This document shows positions 44,731-52,307 of a DNA stretch of 64,000 nt, piece after piece. This DNA comes from Flavobacteriaceae bacterium UJ101 (GTDB lineage Bacteria > Bacteroidota > Bacteroidia > Flavobacteriales > UJ101). Under the pieces are notes generated by a model. That model did no database searches, was not told where the DNA came from, and saw nothing but the letters and a program-made list of their open reading frames with translations. The position numbers and the translations under genes were made by a program. The stretch covers positions 682,001 through 746,000 of the forward strand of contig CP016269.1 in the NCBI GenBank assembly GCA_001880285.1, in the 5' to 3' direction. Each line of letters opens with the position of its first letter. Position 1 is the first letter of the stretch.

Positions 44731-45105
44731 ATGATGAAAAGAATTGTATTAGTATTAGCAACCGTAATTTTTATTTTCACCTTACATTCTTGTGTGTTAG
44801 CTTTAGATGCTCAAGGTAAATTCAGTAATTCAACGGTCAATCATTATGTAACCAATATTCATGGTAATGGTAATGTTTTAAGTTTTAATCGGAATATTTC
44901 ACCTTATGCAGATTTAAAAGTAGACGGTCCCTTTGACATTCAAATTGACTCTTCCTTACCTTCTGATGAAATCCGTTTAGAATGCGATGAAAACTTAGCC
45001 AATTATGTGGAAACAAAAGTAGAAGGAGATACTTTACATATTAAAGCTAAAGATAACATTCACTTTCAGAATATGACCAAGTTAAAGGTTTATGTACCAA
45101 AATAA
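44731..45105 (+). CDS. Truncated GIN-domain lipoprotein
   Basis: A 124-residue protein with signal peptide and lipobox (LHSCVLA, C21). It aligns with the first half of the preceding GIN protein (SPYADLKVDGPFDIQIDS compared with NFTELNIAGSIDYILVDN) and stops at KVYVPK exactly where the neighbour (EVYIPV) begins its GSGE beta-helix. The 52 bases left before the next gene cannot hold the missing part, so it was deleted rather than frameshifted. It may be a decaying duplicate or a small functional lipoprotein. Last gene of the ECF operon. Confidence 0.8.
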   Translation: MMKRIVLVLATVIFIFTLHSCVLALDAQGKFSNSTVNHYVTNIHGNGNVLSFNRNISPYADLKVDGPFDIQIDSSLPSDEIRLECDENLANYVETKVEGDTLHIKAKDNIHFQNMTKLKVYVPK

Positions 45106-45111
45106 TTACTA

Positions 45112-45165
45112 AAAAATGAATAATGAAATCACATCATCTGTAATTGATATTCATTATTCATTTTT
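45112..45165. terminator. Terminator of the second ECF operon, overlapping the DoxX-like stop
   Basis: Perfect 16-bp arms AAAAATGAATAATGAA and TTCATTATTCATTTTT around a 22-base loop. The right arm includes the last bases of the convergent gene at 45158. Confidence 0.75.
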
Positions 45166-45589
45166 CATTTTTTCGCTTTAAATACTGAATCGCTCCGGTA
45201 GACCATAAAGCCCATAAAATTAATACCGGTTGAAAAAATAAACGAACCAATCGTTTTGTATCGGTATCCAAACGTAGAGAATCAATACCATTTATATATT
45301 GATGAATGTTCCCAGGAAAAATTAACACATAGAAAATAGCTAGTGTAATTCCTGTTTTCACTTTGAATTCTCTTCCCCAAATCATCAGTAATCCAAATAT
45401 GATTTCAATAATACCTGATACAATGACAACAAAGTCTTTATCAAACATAACCCATTCAGGTACTTGAGCTTGAAAAGCTAATCTTCTAAAAGATAAATGT
45501 CCTATTCCTATGTATAACATAATCAATCCAAGAAGGATTCTAAATACGTTTTGTGCCGTTGTGGTTTGTACTATTTTCATCTTATTCAT
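45158..45589 (-). CDS. DoxX-like small membrane protein
   Basis: A 143-residue protein with four hydrophobic helices (FRILLGLIMLYIGIGHLSF; FVVIVSGIIEIIFGLLMIWG; ITLAIFYVLIFPGNIHQYI; FFQPVLILWALWSTGAIQYL), matching the DoxX-like family of Bacteroidota membrane proteins. The PGNIHQY motif is common in it. An internal ATG three codons downstream is an equally good start. The family has been linked to redox balance and sulfur metabolism in other bacteria, but no function is proven. Convergent with the ECF operon. Confidence 0.8.
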   Translation of the reverse strand: MNKMKIVQTTTAQNVFRILLGLIMLYIGIGHLSFRRLAFQAQVPEWVMFDKDFVVIVSGIIEIIFGLLMIWGREFKVKTGITLAIFYVLIFPGNIHQYINGIDSLRLDTDTKRLVRLFFQPVLILWALWSTGAIQYLKRKNEK

Positions 45590-45754
45590 TTAGAATTATA
45601 TCATTCATCACACAAATATAGAATAAGTTATATAGATCAAAAGAAACATTATTCCTTATTAAAAAAATTCACTTCTAAAACCTGCTTGAACACCGCTTCT
45701 TTACTAAGTTTAAAAAACATCAAGACAAAAAATATTTTTGACTTGACAAAACAC

Positions 45755-45816
45755 TCATTACATCAAGACAAAAAAAATTATATCAAGACGTTTTTTTGGT
45801 TCCGTCTTGATATAAT
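45755..45816. repeat. 62-bp repeat, copy 1 (terminator-like hairpin)
   Basis: TCATTACATCAAGAC, eight As, then ATTATATCAAGACG / CGTCTTGATATAAT as a 14-bp stem with a 12-base loop. On the minus strand the stem is followed by eight Ts, so it can end transcription of the AraC gene whose stop is at 45837. The same element recurs at 48813-48873 with differences only in the loop. A partial copy (ACATCAAGACAAAAAAT) lies at about 45718. Confidence 0.85.
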
Positions 45817-45836
45817 AAATTTCTATTTATTTAAAT

Positions 45837-46769
45837 CTAATTTATTTGTGACTTTTCTATGAATTGTTTTGGACTTAGTCCTACTTTCTTTTTAAATATT
45901 CGAGAAAAATATTGTGGATATTCAAAACCTAGTTTATAAGCTGTTTCTGAAATAGAAACATTAGGGGTCAAAAGTAAATTTTTAGCTTGTTCTATCAAAT
46001 AAAGGTTTATTTGATCAATGGCTGTTTTTCCTGTCTCCGCTTTAATTGTATCACTCATATAGCGATGACTAATATTTAGTTGACTTGCCAACCATTCTAC
46101 TGAAGGAATACCCTTTTCTTCAAGCTGATTTTGTCTATAGTATATTTCCAAAATAGTACGAAATTGGGTAAATAAAGCTTGATTGATTTCTTTCCTATTC
46201 AAAAATTGACGTTTATAAAAACGATCTGCATATTTCAAAAGTGTCTCCAAATGAGAAAGAATAATATCTTTACTAAATTCATCTTGGTTATTATGATATT
46301 CCATTTTAATACTTTGGAATATAGACTTTATCAATTCTTCTTCTTTTGGGGATAAATGAAGGGCTTCATTAACGTGATAATTGAAAAAATTGTATTGCTT
46401 TAATTTTTCAAATAATGAACTTCCATTTAAATAATCTTTATGAAAAGTGATATGATAACTTTCTGAACTAATAACCAGCTCTTGAAATGTTAAGGTTTGA
46501 CCGGGTGCAGTAAACAAAAGAGAACCTTTAGAACAATCATATTTCGTACGTCCATACACCAATTCTCCTGAAATAATATTCTTAAGGCTTATAGCATAAA
46601 ATTGGTTTGTGATACTAATAGGCTCATCCTTTTTTATGTTTCCACTATTTCCATCTTCATTAACATTCATATTATGATTAATACTAAACAAGGGGTTTTC
46701 TGGTTCAGGTAAACCAAAATGTTCGTGAAATTTCGATATACTATTGAATGTATAACTTGGCATTTTCAT
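45837..46769 (-). CDS. AraC-family transcriptional regulator
   Basis: A 310-residue regulator. The C-terminal 100 residues hold the two helix-turn-helix motifs of AraC proteins (WLASQLNISHRYMSDTIKAE; SISETAYKLGFEYPQYFSRIFKKKVGLSPKQF), and the N-terminal part is a cupin-like ligand-binding domain (KGSLLFTAPGQTLTFQEL). It is the last of three genes after two hydrolases (26-base and 66-base gaps). A 21-bp-spaced direct repeat before the first hydrolase looks like its binding site, which would make the operon autoregulated. The ligand is unknown. Confidence 0.93.
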   Translation of the reverse strand: MKMPSYTFNSISKFHEHFGLPEPENPLFSINHNMNVNEDGNSGNIKKDEPISITNQFYAISLKNIISGELVYGRTKYDCSKGSLLFTAPGQTLTFQELVISSESYHITFHKDYLNGSSLFEKLKQYNFFNYHVNEALHLSPKEEELIKSIFQSIKMEYHNNQDEFSKDIILSHLETLLKYADRFYKRQFLNRKEINQALFTQFRTILEIYYRQNQLEEKGIPSVEWLASQLNISHRYMSDTIKAETGKTAIDQINLYLIEQAKNLLLTPNVSISETAYKLGFEYPQYFSRIFKKKVGLSPKQFIEKSQIN

Positions 46770-46795
46770 TTATTATAACTCTTTAAATTTACGAA

Positions 46796-47710
46796 TTAAT
46801 TCATATATCTATCAAACCACTCAATCATTTGTTCTGGGTACTCTCCAAAATAGTTGTAACCAACAAAACGTTTCGTTGTTCCTTCTATCCAAAATAATTT
46901 CTTCTCTTTAACAGGAATCAGATCAAATGTTTTTTGAACATCGTCTGGAATTGTCCATGCATCTTCTTTTACCTGAATAATAAAAGTTGGTACTTTTACA
47001 TTCATAGCATAAGAGTGTGGTGACATATCCCTACTTTTAAATCCTCCTAACTTAATTTGTTCTTCATCCAAAATATCCATAAATTCACCTAATCCCATAT
47101 TATTTAGTGTAATTTGAGACATTATATGCATAGAGGCTGGTTGTGGACAAACAAATGCTTTTACATCTTCAAAATATTCAGGATGCTTTGTCATTGCTAC
47201 CATTGCAGCATTCCCTCCTGCACACGGATTAAATAAACCCATTGTCATATCTTTTAATTTGTCGTGACTTTGTACGTATTGCATTGCTCCAATAACATCA
47301 CGATATTCAAACTGTCCAACACCACAAACATTTGCATTTGCAGAACTACTTGTTCCATGATTTCTTAAATCATACGTTAACACATTATAACCTGCTTTAT
47401 GAAGTGCTTCATATACATTTATAAAGTTAACCTCTACATCTTGAAAATGTTTCCAAGGGTTTAAATGACCTGGGAAACCATAGCGATTAAAAGTCATTGG
47501 GTGATTACATATAATTAATTTATTCGAATTTTTAGCTGGAATAAACCACGCTTCTAAAGGTACACCATCCATTGATGGGAAAAACACATCTTGATATTCC
47601 AAACCATTATCTGAAGGTTTTCTTAAAATTGGGGTACGACTTTCAATTTTAGTCAAACCTTTTGCTAAATTTTTAATACTTGCTAATTGCTCTTCTGTAA
47701 TATGTGTCAT
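46796..47710 (-). CDS. Alpha/beta hydrolase with cysteine at the nucleophile position
   Basis: A 304-residue alpha/beta-hydrolase. The oxyanion and early strand segment is seen in KLIICNHPMTFNRYGFPGH and NVLTYDLRNHGTSS. The nucleophile elbow reads GLFNPCAGGNAAM, so C163 stands where a serine is normal, as in dienelactone hydrolases. An aspartate in TFIIQVKEDAWTIPDD could be the acid; I cannot see a clear catalytic histidine near the C-terminus. The second of two hydrolases in an AraC operon; the substrate is unknown. Confidence 0.85.
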   Translation of the reverse strand: MTHITEEQLASIKNLAKGLTKIESRTPILRKPSDNGLEYQDVFFPSMDGVPLEAWFIPAKNSNKLIICNHPMTFNRYGFPGHLNPWKHFQDVEVNFINVYEALHKAGYNVLTYDLRNHGTSSSANANVCGVGQFEYRDVIGAMQYVQSHDKLKDMTMGLFNPCAGGNAAMVAMTKHPEYFEDVKAFVCPQPASMHIMSQITLNNMGLGEFMDILDEEQIKLGGFKSRDMSPHSYAMNVKVPTFIIQVKEDAWTIPDDVQKTFDLIPVKEKKLFWIEGTTKRFVGYNYFGEYPEQMIEWFDRYMN

Positions 47711-47776
47711 TATGTGTGAATTTTGGTAAATGAAAAACGGATAACTTTTTTTATTGAATTTTAACTGTATACCTGA

Positions 47777-48700
47777 TTAATATTTACTAAAAAATTCATC
47801 CATTTTTTCAACAGCTTTGTCGACATCTTGATCAATATCATATAAACTTACATGAGAAGCACCTGGCACTTCGTAAAACTCCTTAGGTTCACTAGCTTTC
47901 TCAAAGAAGATTTTTGTTAATGGTGCAGTTTGAGCCTTCTCACCAACAATACCTAAATAGGGTGTATATAAATAAGGAGCATAAGTAACTGCACTTGTAA
48001 TAGGTGCATTTTCCATTAATGTTTTAGGAGCTAAATGTGTATAATTTTTATATGTTTCCTTACCTGCACGAGGCGTCATATAGTAGTCATATCCTTCTCC
48101 CATTGGACCTTCTGGTAAATTGTTTGGATCAAGTGTTTCCATACCTAAAGCATCATAATATTCTACTTTACCTGTTTCATATTGTTTTTGACGTGCCTCA
48201 TTAGCCATAGCAAAAATAGGTATTAACTGTTCTTTCGTCATTATACCAAAATAGGATGCTTGATTGTCCATCATTCCACTAACCGTAGCAATCGCCTTTA
48301 AACGTTTATCTGTCACTGCAACTAAGGGAATATATCCTCCACTCGCACAAGCTCCATAACCGTATAACTTTTCTTTATTTACAAATGATAAAGTTCTTAA
48401 ATAGCTAATAGCATCTCGAATACTTTCCATTTTAATAAAGGAGTGTTCATTATTTCTTAATTCACCTTCACTGTCTCCATATCCTAAGTGATCAAAAGAT
48501 AAAAACACATAACCTTTATTGGCAAATTTTTGCCCATATAATGCTCCCATTTGTTCTTTTACCTGATTGAATGGACCAGAAAACACAATAGTTGGGTATT
48601 TTTTTGATGTATCAAAATTTTCAGGTGTAAAAAGTAATCCTGATAAATTTACACCTTGACTTTTAAATGTAACGTTATTTTTTCCTGCTTGTAATTCCAT
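47777..48700 (-). CDS. Alpha/beta hydrolase (YcjY/dienelactone-hydrolase-like) with cysteine elbow
   Basis: A 307-residue protein of the family of YcjY-like hydrolases. Marks: PTIVFSGPFNQVKEQM, FLSFDHLGYGDSEGE, the nucleophile elbow YGYGACASGGYIPL with C118, TPYLGIVGEKAQTAPL and the catalytic histidine in GASHVSLYD (about H291). It may hydrolyse lactone or ester compounds, but this is a general inference. First gene of the AraC operon; the -7 element TAATTTTG lies 42 bases before the start. Confidence 0.87.
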   Translation of the reverse strand: MELQAGKNNVTFKSQGVNLSGLLFTPENFDTSKKYPTIVFSGPFNQVKEQMGALYGQKFANKGYVFLSFDHLGYGDSEGELRNNEHSFIKMESIRDAISYLRTLSFVNKEKLYGYGACASGGYIPLVAVTDKRLKAIATVSGMMDNQASYFGIMTKEQLIPIFAMANEARQKQYETGKVEYYDALGMETLDPNNLPEGPMGEGYDYYMTPRAGKETYKNYTHLAPKTLMENAPITSAVTYAPYLYTPYLGIVGEKAQTAPLTKIFFEKASEPKEFYEVPGASHVSLYDIDQDVDKAVEKMDEFFSKY

Positions 48701-48741
48701 AATCTTATTTTTTTAAAATTTGTTTTATTTTATATTGATTA

Positions 48742-48749
48742 CAAAATTA
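48742..48749 (-). promoter_or_regulatory. Promoter of the hydrolase-AraC operon, -7 element
   Basis: Minus strand TAATTTTG, exact consensus. No TTTG is seen at -33, as expected for an activator-dependent promoter. Confidence 0.55.
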
Positions 48750-48771
48750 CAACGGTAGTTAGGCTTAGTAC

Positions 48772-48807
48772 TTAAATATTTTGGTATAAGAGTTATACAT
48801 TTTGGTA
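48772..48807. promoter_or_regulatory. Direct-repeat operator, 21-bp period (AraC-type)
   Basis: Minus strand TACCAAAATGTATAA (48807-48793) and TACCAAAATATTTAA (48786-48772), 13 of 15 identical and 21 bases apart. The half-sites centre about 45 and 65 bases before the expected transcription start, matching the arrangement of AraC-type half-sites next to their promoters. Confidence 0.55.
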
Positions 48808-48812
48808 GAGAA

Positions 48813-48873
48813 TCATTACATCAAGACAAAAAAAATTATATCAAGACGTTTTCAAATTCCGTCTTGATATAAT
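48813..48873. repeat. 62-bp repeat, copy 2 (terminator-like hairpin)
   Basis: Same order as the copy at 45755: TCATTACATCAAGAC, eight As, then the 14-bp stem ATTATATCAAGACG / CGTCTTGATATAAT with an 11-base loop of different sequence. It lies downstream of the RidA gene on the minus strand and is followed there by eight Ts, so it may end the RidA transcript. With copy 1 it brackets the AraC-hydrolase genes in direct orientation. Confidence 0.85.
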
Positions 48874-48918
48874 GACTTCAATTTCTTTATAGATTGAATA
48901 AAGTATCTTCTTTATTAC

Positions 48919-49329
48919 TTATTGTTTGCTTTTAAAAGCAATGGCATCAATCTCTACTTGCATTCCATCTAAAGCTAATCTTGGTACTGGAATTAAAGTA
49001 CTAGCTGGATAAATTTTATTTTCCCATAACTTACTCATTTCTTCACTCCATATTGCTAACTTTTCTTCATTATGATCTACAATTAAAATAGTAATCTTTA
49101 CAATATCTTCTGCTTTTAAAGCATATTCATCCAACACTATTTTAATATTCTTTAATGTAAATTGTAATTGTGTTCTAAAATCATCAGAAAGTGTATGCTC
49201 TAAATCTTCACCTCCGCTTTGTCCTGAAATGAAAACATATTCTCCTTCAGATGAAGCTTGAACTGAATGACAAAATCCAAACGGAGTTGGATCAAATAAT
49301 GCTTTTGGATTTTTATGTAATAATGACAT
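48919..49329 (-). CDS. RidA-family (YjgF/UK114) protein
   Basis: A 136-residue protein of the RidA superfamily, whose trimeric members deaminate reactive enamines or imines. Typical segments are GEYVFISGQSGGEDLEHTLS, FTLKNIKIVLDEYALKAEDIVKITI and YPASTLIPVPRLALDGMQVEIDAIA, including the conserved arginine (VPRLA) that binds the substrate carboxylate and the terminal E-x-D/E-A motif. The subfamily and substrate are unknown. It lies alone between the hydrolase operon and the reductase gene. Confidence 0.9.
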   Translation of the reverse strand: MSLLHKNPKALFDPTPFGFCHSVQASSEGEYVFISGQSGGEDLEHTLSDDFRTQLQFTLKNIKIVLDEYALKAEDIVKITILIVDHNEEKLAIWSEEMSKLWENKIYPASTLIPVPRLALDGMQVEIDAIAFKSKQ

Positions 49330-49506
49330 AATATATAATTTTATAAATTAGAATTTCAAATTTAATACTTATAGAGAATTGACTTCCTATTTTAACTCTA
49401 TTTTATTTAAGAAATAAGATATTTAACCTTATAAATTATTGAATATCTGAGTATGTACTTTCTAATATATATTCTTTATATTATAATCTAAACTCTCTAT
49501 ATTAAC
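49330..49506. other. AT-rich intergenic DNA, no gene seen
   Basis: Between the RidA start and the terminator at 49507. I see no ORF, hairpin or promoter match worth naming. Confidence 0.5.
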
Positions 49507-49546
49507 ACAAAAATGGTTAGAAGATTGTGACTATCTTCTAACCATT
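49507..49546 (-). terminator. Terminator of the reductase gene
   Basis: A 14-bp stem, AATGGTTAGAAGAT / ATCTTCTAACCATT, followed by five Ts on the minus strand. Confidence 0.85.
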
Positions 49547-49573
49547 CTTACTACTAAAACTTAAAAAAATCTT

Positions 49574-50581
49574 TTACACTAAATGTTCAATTGATTTAGC
49601 AGAATCAACCATTGTCTTTTCAAATGGTATAGGCTCCCAATTGAATGTTTCCTTTGTAGGTGTAATATCTGCTGTTATTTCAACATCAAAGAAAGGTTTC
49701 ATTCCTTTTAAATCTCTATTGAATAAACTCAAAATATTTAATAAAAACGTAGGTGCTTTTCTAGGTACTGCGGCATATCCATTCTTTTTTAATATAGCTG
49801 CCATTTCAACAAACTGATGTGGTTCTTCTGACGTTACAATAAATCGTTGTCCATTAGAAGCTTCATTTTCAATTGCTGCTACATGAATTTTCGCAATATC
49901 ACGCACATCTGACATTACATAACTTGCATTGGGTTGCATATTCATTTTACCTGTAATTAATTGGTAAATAGTATCCATAGATGCTCCTGAAATATTTCCT
50001 GTTAAAGTAGGTCCATAAACAGGTCCTGGATTTATAACTGTTAATTCAATTTTATGACCTTCTTCTTGATTTTTATAAAAATCCCATGCAGCTTTTTCAG
50101 CTAAAGTTTTACTTTTAATGTATGCTGAAATATTATTTGACTTAGGGTTTGTCCAACTATTTTGTGTAAGATGGTTTACTTTTATATCTCCAGCCATTGC
50201 CACAGTTGAAGAAGTTAACACTACTTTTTTAATTCCTGTTCTCTTAGCAAATTTCAATGCACGTAAAGCTCCTTCCACAGCGGGTTTAATCATTTCATTT
50301 TCATCTTTAGGAGCTGTAATAAAAAAAGGAGAGGCCACATGCAATACATAATCACAATCTTTCATTGCTGCTTCCCAACCTATATCGGAAAGTAAATCCA
50401 ATTCACAAAATTCTAAATTATCTTTAGCATCTACTACCTTAGCAAGTCCTTTTCGAACTTCTTCTTCTTTTGCCACACTTCTTACTGAACCTTTTACTTG
50501 ATATCCTTTTTTCAATAATTCTACAGCACAATGTTGTCCTACATAGCCTGATATTCCTGTTAATAATACTTTTTTACTCAT
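49574..50581 (-). CDS. NAD(P)-dependent extended SDR (epimerase / dihydroflavonol-reductase type)
   Basis: A 335-residue extended short-chain dehydrogenase. The nucleotide-binding motif TGISGYVGQHCAVELLKKGY is at the start, the catalytic Tyr-Lys pair is in AYIKSKTLAEKAAW, the Ser in VVLTSSTVAM, and INPGPVYGP matches the substrate loop. The family includes dihydroflavonol-4-reductase and methylglyoxal reductase homologues, so reduction of a small aldehyde or ketone is possible. It lies 93 bases after a TetR gene on the same strand, with an operator-like palindrome in the gap, so it is probably the TetR target. Confidence 0.9.
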   Translation of the reverse strand: MSKKVLLTGISGYVGQHCAVELLKKGYQVKGSVRSVAKEEEVRKGLAKVVDAKDNLEFCELDLLSDIGWEAAMKDCDYVLHVASPFFITAPKDENEMIKPAVEGALRALKFAKRTGIKKVVLTSSTVAMAGDIKVNHLTQNSWTNPKSNNISAYIKSKTLAEKAAWDFYKNQEEGHKIELTVINPGPVYGPTLTGNISGASMDTIYQLITGKMNMQPNASYVMSDVRDIAKIHVAAIENEASNGQRFIVTSEEPHQFVEMAAILKKNGYAAVPRKAPTFLLNILSLFNRDLKGMKPFFDVEITADITPTKETFNWEPIPFEKTMVDSAKSIEHLV

Positions 50582-50638
50582 CTTATTATCCTTTTATTTT
50601 ATTCTAATAATTATTTCTAATTCTGTATACCCTAACAT

Positions 50639-50660
50639 TAACTAAGCAAACACTTAGTTA
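50639..50660. promoter_or_regulatory. TetR operator candidate 1
   Basis: TAACTAAG-CAAACA-CTTAGTTA is a perfect palindrome with a six-base spacer, 58 bases before the reductase start. It contains TTTG on the minus strand that could be the -33 element, so binding would block the reductase promoter. Confidence 0.6.
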
Positions 50661-50674
50661 TAAGTTAAAAAAAT

Positions 50675-51244
50675 TTAAAGTTTTTCTATTACAAATTCAA
50701 TTTGCTCTTCTATAATTTCTAAATCTAAAATTTTTGAACTATTTACAAGTCCATTAAATGCTATCGATAAATACATCACTCTCTTTTCTATCTCCGCATC
50801 ATTCCACTTATTTTCTGCTTGTAATTGTTTTGTTAAAAATGATTGTAAAACGGTTATAAATTGTTCAACTTTTGAATTAATCATAGTTGAATTAATTTCA
50901 GACAATTCATTCATCACATTATTAACAAAGCATCCTTTTGATTTTTGATTGGTATTACTCACTTGAATAAAGGATTTAAAATAATACTGGATTGTAGCTA
51001 TACCTTTTTCACTCTCACTCTCTGCTTTCTTCATCAATTTAACCGCAACCTCATTTTGGTAATGAGTTATACACTTAGAAAGCACTCCTTCTTTATTTTT
51101 AAAACTGGAATAGATAGAAAATTGATTGATTCCCATGGACTTCTCAAGCATACGTGTTGATGTTGCTTGATATCCATTAGCCCAAAACACATGCATTGCT
51201 TTGTCTATAACTTCACTCTCTATATATGCTTTTCTTCTTGGCAT
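50675..51244 (-). CDS. TetR/AcrR-family transcriptional repressor
   Basis: A 189-residue protein. The N-terminal helix-turn-helix is visible (EVIDKAMHVFWANGYQATST, then MLEKSMGINQFSIYSSFKNKEGVL), and the C-terminal part is the variable ligand-binding bundle with one cysteine near residue 100 (SKGCFVNNVMNEL). The organisation resembles NemR- or YdeS-like regulators of reductases. Two copies of an operator-like palindrome, one over its own promoter and one before the reductase gene, suggest autorepression and control of the neighbour. Confidence 0.93.
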   Translation of the reverse strand: MPRRKAYIESEVIDKAMHVFWANGYQATSTRMLEKSMGINQFSIYSSFKNKEGVLSKCITHYQNEVAVKLMKKAESESEKGIATIQYYFKSFIQVSNTNQKSKGCFVNNVMNELSEINSTMINSKVEQFITVLQSFLTKQLQAENKWNDAEIEKRVMYLSIAFNGLVNSSKILDLEIIEEQIEFVIEKL

Positions 51245-51248
51245 GGCA

Positions 51249-51271
51249 CAAAACTAAGCATTTACTTTGAA
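51249..51271. promoter_or_regulatory. tetR promoter with TetR operator candidate 2
   Basis: Minus strand TAGTTTTG (51249-51256) is an exact -7 match that ends five bases before the tetR start, implying a leaderless message. It overlaps AACTAAG-CATTTA-CTTTGAA (51252-51271), which shares AACTAAGCA-N3-ACTT-N-G with operator 1. Confidence 0.55.
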
Positions 51272-51306
51272 ACAAAAAAAACATTATATTAAGAAGCTAA
51301 AAAAAA

Positions 51307-52305
51307 TCACTTAATAACTAAACACTTCTGAATGGTTTGAGCTTTCCATTGTGTTTCTTGCCATTCTTTTTGAGGATTAGATAACGTATTAATTCCTCCT
51401 CCCACATAAAGTTTTACCTGGGTAGCATTAAGTTGAGCGCAGCGTAAATTCACATACAATTCTACATGATCATCATTTAATTCTCCTAAAAATCCTGTAT
51501 AAAATAAACGATCATACTTTTCAAATTCTTTGATGTAAGCTTTGGCTTTTTCAGTAGGAACACCACAAACCGCTGGAGTTGGATGAATCTTTTCGATAAC
51601 TTCTTTATAATGATGGTTTTTTAAAGTAGCAGAAATTTTAGTCAACAAATGTTCTATAGCTCCTGATTGAATCGTCTGAACTTCAGAAACTTGAATTTCT
51701 TTAGAAAAAGGTTCTAACTGTTGTTTAATATAGTCTGAAACTACTTTTTGTTCTTGAATTTCTTTTACCGACCATGTTTGCTTAGGTGTTTTGGTTCCTG
51801 CTAATGACATCGTATTTAAACAATCCCCTTGTATTTGTGTTAAAGTTTCAGGTGTTGCTCCTAACCACATTCCTGTTTCAGGATGATACCAGAGATAACA
51901 AAACGCATTGGTATATTGGTCAAGTAAATTATTCAATGTTTTCAATACATCTACTTGATGTTCTAATAAAATAGAACGGGAAAATACAATTTTATCGGCT
52001 TTTCCTTCTTGGATATAGTCAATAATATCTTGAATACGCTCTTGATAAACGGATTCCTTTACATTATCATTAGTAAATTTCGTCTTAGAAAGTTGAAGCT
52101 TTTTTACTTCTTGCTTTGAAATGGTAATAATCTGAGCTTCTTGATATAAAATTCGAAGTTGTTGTTTTTGATCAAAAGAAGAAAAAATAAACGACTTTGT
52201 TCCTTTTTCTTCTTTTATATACAAAACTTCTCGCTGATTGGGTTTTCGGTATATAACAAAAGGAATATCTTGATCTAAATTATCTTGAATTTCTTCTACA
52301 AGCAA
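51307..52305 (-). CDS. menF: Isochorismate synthase
   Basis: A 332-residue chorismate-binding enzyme. Segments typical of the MenF/EntC/DhbC family are KIVFSRSILLEHQ, FCYLWYHPETGMWLGATPETL, TMSLAGTKTPKQ, KIHPTPAVCGVPTEKAKAYI, FYTGFLGEL and KLYVGGGI. The hotdog thioesterase gene two bases upstream acts late in menaquinone synthesis, so the role is probably the first committed step to menaquinone (isochorismate) rather than a siderophore. The other men genes are not in this window. Confidence 0.9.
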   Translation of the reverse strand: MLVEEIQDNLDQDIPFVIYRKPNQREVLYIKEEKGTKSFIFSSFDQKQQLRILYQEAQIITISKQEVKKLQLSKTKFTNDNVKESVYQERIQDIIDYIQEGKADKIVFSRSILLEHQVDVLKTLNNLLDQYTNAFCYLWYHPETGMWLGATPETLTQIQGDCLNTMSLAGTKTPKQTWSVKEIQEQKVVSDYIKQQLEPFSKEIQVSEVQTIQSGAIEHLLTKISATLKNHHYKEVIEKIHPTPAVCGVPTEKAKAYIKEFEKYDRLFYTGFLGELNDDHVELYVNLRCAQLNATQVKLYVGGGINTLSNPQKEWQETQWKAQTIQKCLVIK

Positions 52306-52307
52306 TA

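Noticed and set aside
45551-45862. 103-codon + strand frame through the repeat region
   Set aside because: It crosses the 62-bp repeat hairpin and overlaps the AraC and DoxX-like gene ends; no domain, Lys/Phe-rich as expected by chance.
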